A stretch of 64,000 bases of DNA from Terriglobus aquaticus (GTDB lineage: Bacteria > Acidobacteriota > Terriglobia > Terriglobales > Acidobacteriaceae). Both the position numbers and the translations under genes were made by a program. This document shows, in pieces, positions 61,755 to 64,000 of the stretch (position 1 is its first letter; every line of letters starts with the position of its first letter). The stretch is from NCBI RefSeq assembly GCF_025685415.1, contig NZ_JAGSYB010000001.1, positions 2,356,001-2,420,000 on the forward strand, written 5' to 3'. The notes beneath the pieces were generated by a model. It was not told where the DNA came from, searched no databases, and saw only the letters and a program-made list of their open reading frames with translations.

Positions 61755-64000
61755 TCATGGCCGCTCCCCTTTGCGCTTTGTCACGTGTGCCGGCCCGTGT
61801 TCCGCGGCCAGCGTTGCTGGAACAGATGTGCCGTAGAGCAGAGCGTTGTAGAAGAGCCGATAGGTGCCCTCTGCCTGCGCCCGGTACTGCGGCTGGAAGC
61901 CGAACAGGATGACGTGCCCCTTGCCGACGGGCTCGTCGGCCAGGGCGGACGTTCCCTGCAGATATTGGCCGCCCAGAATCCAACCGCTCAGCAGAGGCTT
62001 GCTGCTGGTGTAGTTTGCCGCGGACCGTGCATTGCCGCTCAAGCGAAACGCGGGCCCCTGCTGAAAGAAGATGGGCAGCGTCGGCTTGGAGCCGAGGGCG
62101 AGCGGGCTCGACGTATCCAGCGACACCTCAAGGATCGAGCCGGGGATGTAGAAGTCCTTTGCTGCGACGCTTTCCAATGCATTCGACACGGGCGAGTCCT
62201 TCGCCGTGTAGACCTGCGACGCACGATTCAGAGCCACAATCGTGCCGCCGCCTTCGGCAAAGGCGCGAAGACTGGCGAGACCGGATTCACCTAAGCCCCC
62301 GCGAAACTCCGGCGGCGGCTGCGGTGCGTCGCCATCTTCCCTGCCCAGTCGTCCGCTGGTGATGGCGGACGGTGAATTGTCAGGCAGAATGACCACATCG
62401 AAGCGGCGGTTCAGATCGCCTTTCCGAATGTCCGCATCGACCACCGAAGTGTAGGGAATCCCGTTTTGGTCGAAGATCCACCGCGTCCATCCCTCGTCGA
62501 TAGCTGCGGTCCAGCTCTGATAAAGCGCGATGCGTGGCAAGCTCACCTGCAGAGCCGCGCCCTGCGGTGCAGCCTGTGCCGGCAAGATGGTGATAGGCAA
62601 GTGCTTGGCCGCATCTTCCAGCGCCGACTCAAGCCCGTTCTGCTGCGGCACATACAACGAGTCCGGCTCCTGCCCCGGCCCGGGGACGCGGTACACGCGC
62701 AGGCCGCGCTTCAGCAGGGCAAACAGCGCATACAGGCTGCTGTTCGAATCGTCGCGGATCAGGTACCCCGGCGCGGAACGCTGCGCCGTAAAACTGCCGG
62801 TGGGCGGCTCGGCGTGGGAGACGTTCTCAGTCTCCACCTGGAACGCCTTCTTGACCGGAACAGCCTTCACGCCAAAGAGCAACGGCAGCGTCTGCGCCGT
62901 CACATCGTAGGGCCGTTGCAGTGGCCCACCTGGGTACTCCGGGATGTTCGGATAATCCTGTATCTCAAGCAGGGACTTGGCAAACGCGCCATAGGGCTGC
63001 GCCAGCTTCACGATGTAACTGCCCGCCGCGTACTGCTTTCCATCCGCAGAGAAAGAAGCCCTGGCCTGCTGCACTTCGTTTGCGCCGGTGATCAGAATAT
63101 TTACAAGGCGCGCCGCCGCAGCGGATTCGGTCTGCTCGGCGGGAATGACGTAAGCAAAGGGAGCGTCTTTCGGATGCAGCGCGTGCTGGCCGAGTGTGTA
63201 GTAGTCGCTCAGGTAGTGTTCCCGATTAATCGCGGCATTCCGAGCGATTGAGAAAAACGCGTCCTGCTGGTAAGCAACGATGTCGCCCAGCGTCCAGCGG
63301 CCACCCTTCCATGGATCGGGAAAGTTCCAGGTAGCAAGCTTCGCGTCGAAGCCGATTCCTTTGCCCAGCCGGCTGAACGGGATGTTGATGGGTGAGGCAA
63401 TGTTCACGCTGGCCGACTCCGTCAGCACCCGCAAACCGTTGTGCAACGCGATGTAGTCGCGCAGCGGAGACCAGAAGTCGTACACACCATGGATCAGCAC
63501 ACCCTGCTTGCCCGTGCGCGCGATGTCGAACGCGGTCTGTGTGCCGAGCGCATTCATGGACTGCACGAGCAGCGGATCGACGTTGGGATCGATCGGGTCA
63601 ACCCACGGCGGCAGATAGATGCGCGGTCCATTGGACTGCATCTGGTGAATGTCGTACAGGATCTGCGGGTGCCAGGGATTGATGACTTTCTGCACCGCGA
63701 GTCTGGTTTCGATCTGCGTGAACGAACTCCAGTCGCGGTTATCATCGTGGCCGACATAGTGGTGGTAGAGCACCACCGGGTTCGACCCCTCGTACGGCGT
63801 GCCGAGATACTTCTTGTACCAGTCCACAACCAACTGCTCGCCATCGGGATTCAGCGAAGGAACGAGCACGATGATCACGTTTTGCAGGATGGCGCGGACC
63901 TCCGGGCTGTCTTCTGAAGCGAGGCGGTAGGCGAACTCAGCCGAGCTTTGCGCGCTTGCGATCTCCGTGGAATGGATGTTGCAGGTCACCACCAACACCG
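61755..64000 (-). CDS. M14-family zinc carboxypeptidase (5'-truncated by window end)
   Basis: The frame is open to the window edge, so the N-terminus is missing; about 748 residues are visible. The first zinc motif NIHSTEIAS gives H-x2-E, and the third ligand is the His in ILYDIHQMQ. VPSLNPDGEQ is the usual substrate-pocket stretch. The long C-terminal part (residues 300-747) contains an FEGGGTIVALN-like glutamine-amidotransferase-type segment and beta-rich parts. It probably trims peptides or peptidoglycan outside the cytoplasm. It lies 122 bp upstream of the TonB receptor gene on the same strand. Confidence 0.85.
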   Translation of the reverse strand, partial: VLVVTCNIHSTEIASAQSSAEFAYRLASEDSPEVRAILQNVIIVLVPSLNPDGEQLVVDWYKKYLGTPYEGSNPVVLYHHYVGHDDNRDWSSFTQIETRLAVQKVINPWHPQILYDIHQMQSNGPRIYLPPWVDPIDPNVDPLLVQSMNALGTQTAFDIARTGKQGVLIHGVYDFWSPLRDYIALHNGLRVLTESASVNIASPINIPFSRLGKGIGFDAKLATWNFPDPWKGGRWTLGDIVAYQQDAFFSIARNAAINREHYLSDYYTLGQHALHPKDAPFAYVIPAEQTESAAAARLVNILITGANEVQQARASFSADGKQYAAGSYIVKLAQPYGAFAKSLLEIQDYPNIPEYPGGPLQRPYDVTAQTLPLLFGVKAVPVKKAFQVETENVSHAEPPTGSFTAQRSAPGYLIRDDSNSSLYALFALLKRGLRVYRVPGPGQEPDSLYVPQQNGLESALEDAAKHLPITILPAQAAPQGAALQVSLPRIALYQSWTAAIDEGWTRWIFDQNGIPYTSVVDADIRKGDLNRRFDVVILPDNSPSAITSGRLGREDGDAPQPPPEFRGGLGESGLASLRAFAEGGGTIVALNRASQVYTAKDSPVSNALESVAAKDFYIPGSILEVSLDTSSPLALGSKPTLPIFFQQGPAFRLSGNARSAANYTSSKPLLSGWILGGQYLQGTSALADEPVGKGHVILFGFQPQYRAQAEGTYRLFYNALLYGTSVPATLAAEHGPAHVTKRKGERP

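Noticed and set aside
1-64000. CRISPR arrays, insertion sequences, integrases, tRNA or rRNA genes
   Set aside because: No regularly spaced repeats, transposase-like proteins with terminal repeats, or cloverleaf sequences were recognised by reading; a dedicated search could still find a degenerate remnant.

Overview
The window is GC-rich, densely coding DNA from what is most likely a soil acidobacterium of the Terriglobia (Terriglobus/Granulicella/Edaphobacter type). This is inferred from gene content: a CadC-type winged-helix regulator with a membrane segment and TPR-like tail, an Oar-like TonB receptor with a carboxypeptidase-regulatory N-domain, an exosortase-linked exopolysaccharide (EPS) cluster, and a large Ig-like protein with a C-terminal module I associate with this group. 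I saw no tRNA, rRNA, insertion sequence, CRISPR array or prophage.

Region 1 (1-14,000) is a surface-polysaccharide locus. It has GT4 and GT2 glycosyltransferases, a GT14-GT2 fusion, a WbsX-type protein, a Wzx-like flippase, a polysaccharide deacetylase, an O-acetyltransferase, an O-antigen ligase/polymerase, a UDP-HexNAc dehydrogenase and a UDP-HexNAc 4-epimerase. Many genes are coupled by 4-bp start/stop overlaps. Positions 14,000-18,700 hold a small secreted protein, the CadC-like regulator, an HSL-type esterase and an exostosin-family transferase.

Region 2 (18,700-29,000) is an exosortase-type EPS machine. A minus-strand operon runs from a short outer-membrane export protein through a beta-barrel, a chain-length determinant and a tyrosine autokinase to the initiating sugar transferase. 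A divergent plus-strand operon carries exosortase, EpsI and a PrsT-like TPR lipoprotein. Two more glycosyltransferases and a DUF218 protein follow. A 197-residue protein at 32,354-32,947 ends in a degenerate PEP-CTERM-like tripartite tail and is a candidate exosortase substrate.

Region 3 (33,250-45,820) is nitrate assimilation. A HemD-like/GAF/ANTAR fusion is divergent from an operon of siroheme nitrite reductase, CysJ-like diflavin reductase, a fused DmsB-DmsC-type electron-transfer subunit, a NasA-type nitrate reductase and NarK, with an outer-membrane porin after it. The operon has a good sigma-70 promoter and a structured leader of about 200 nt in which the ribosome-binding site lies inside a stem. 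Regulation by an RNA-binding antiterminator is the natural hypothesis.

Region 4 (45,820-64,000) is accessory. It holds a 42-residue charged small protein too short for usual gene callers, an interrupted small frame, a palindrome-fronted three-gene operon for secreted or surface proteins, a PLP sulfur-amino-acid enzyme coupled to a Tat-exported serine hydrolase, a histone-H1-like protein that may be leaderless, a GH127 glycosidase, an S9 peptidase, a TonB receptor and an M14 carboxypeptidase cut by the window end.
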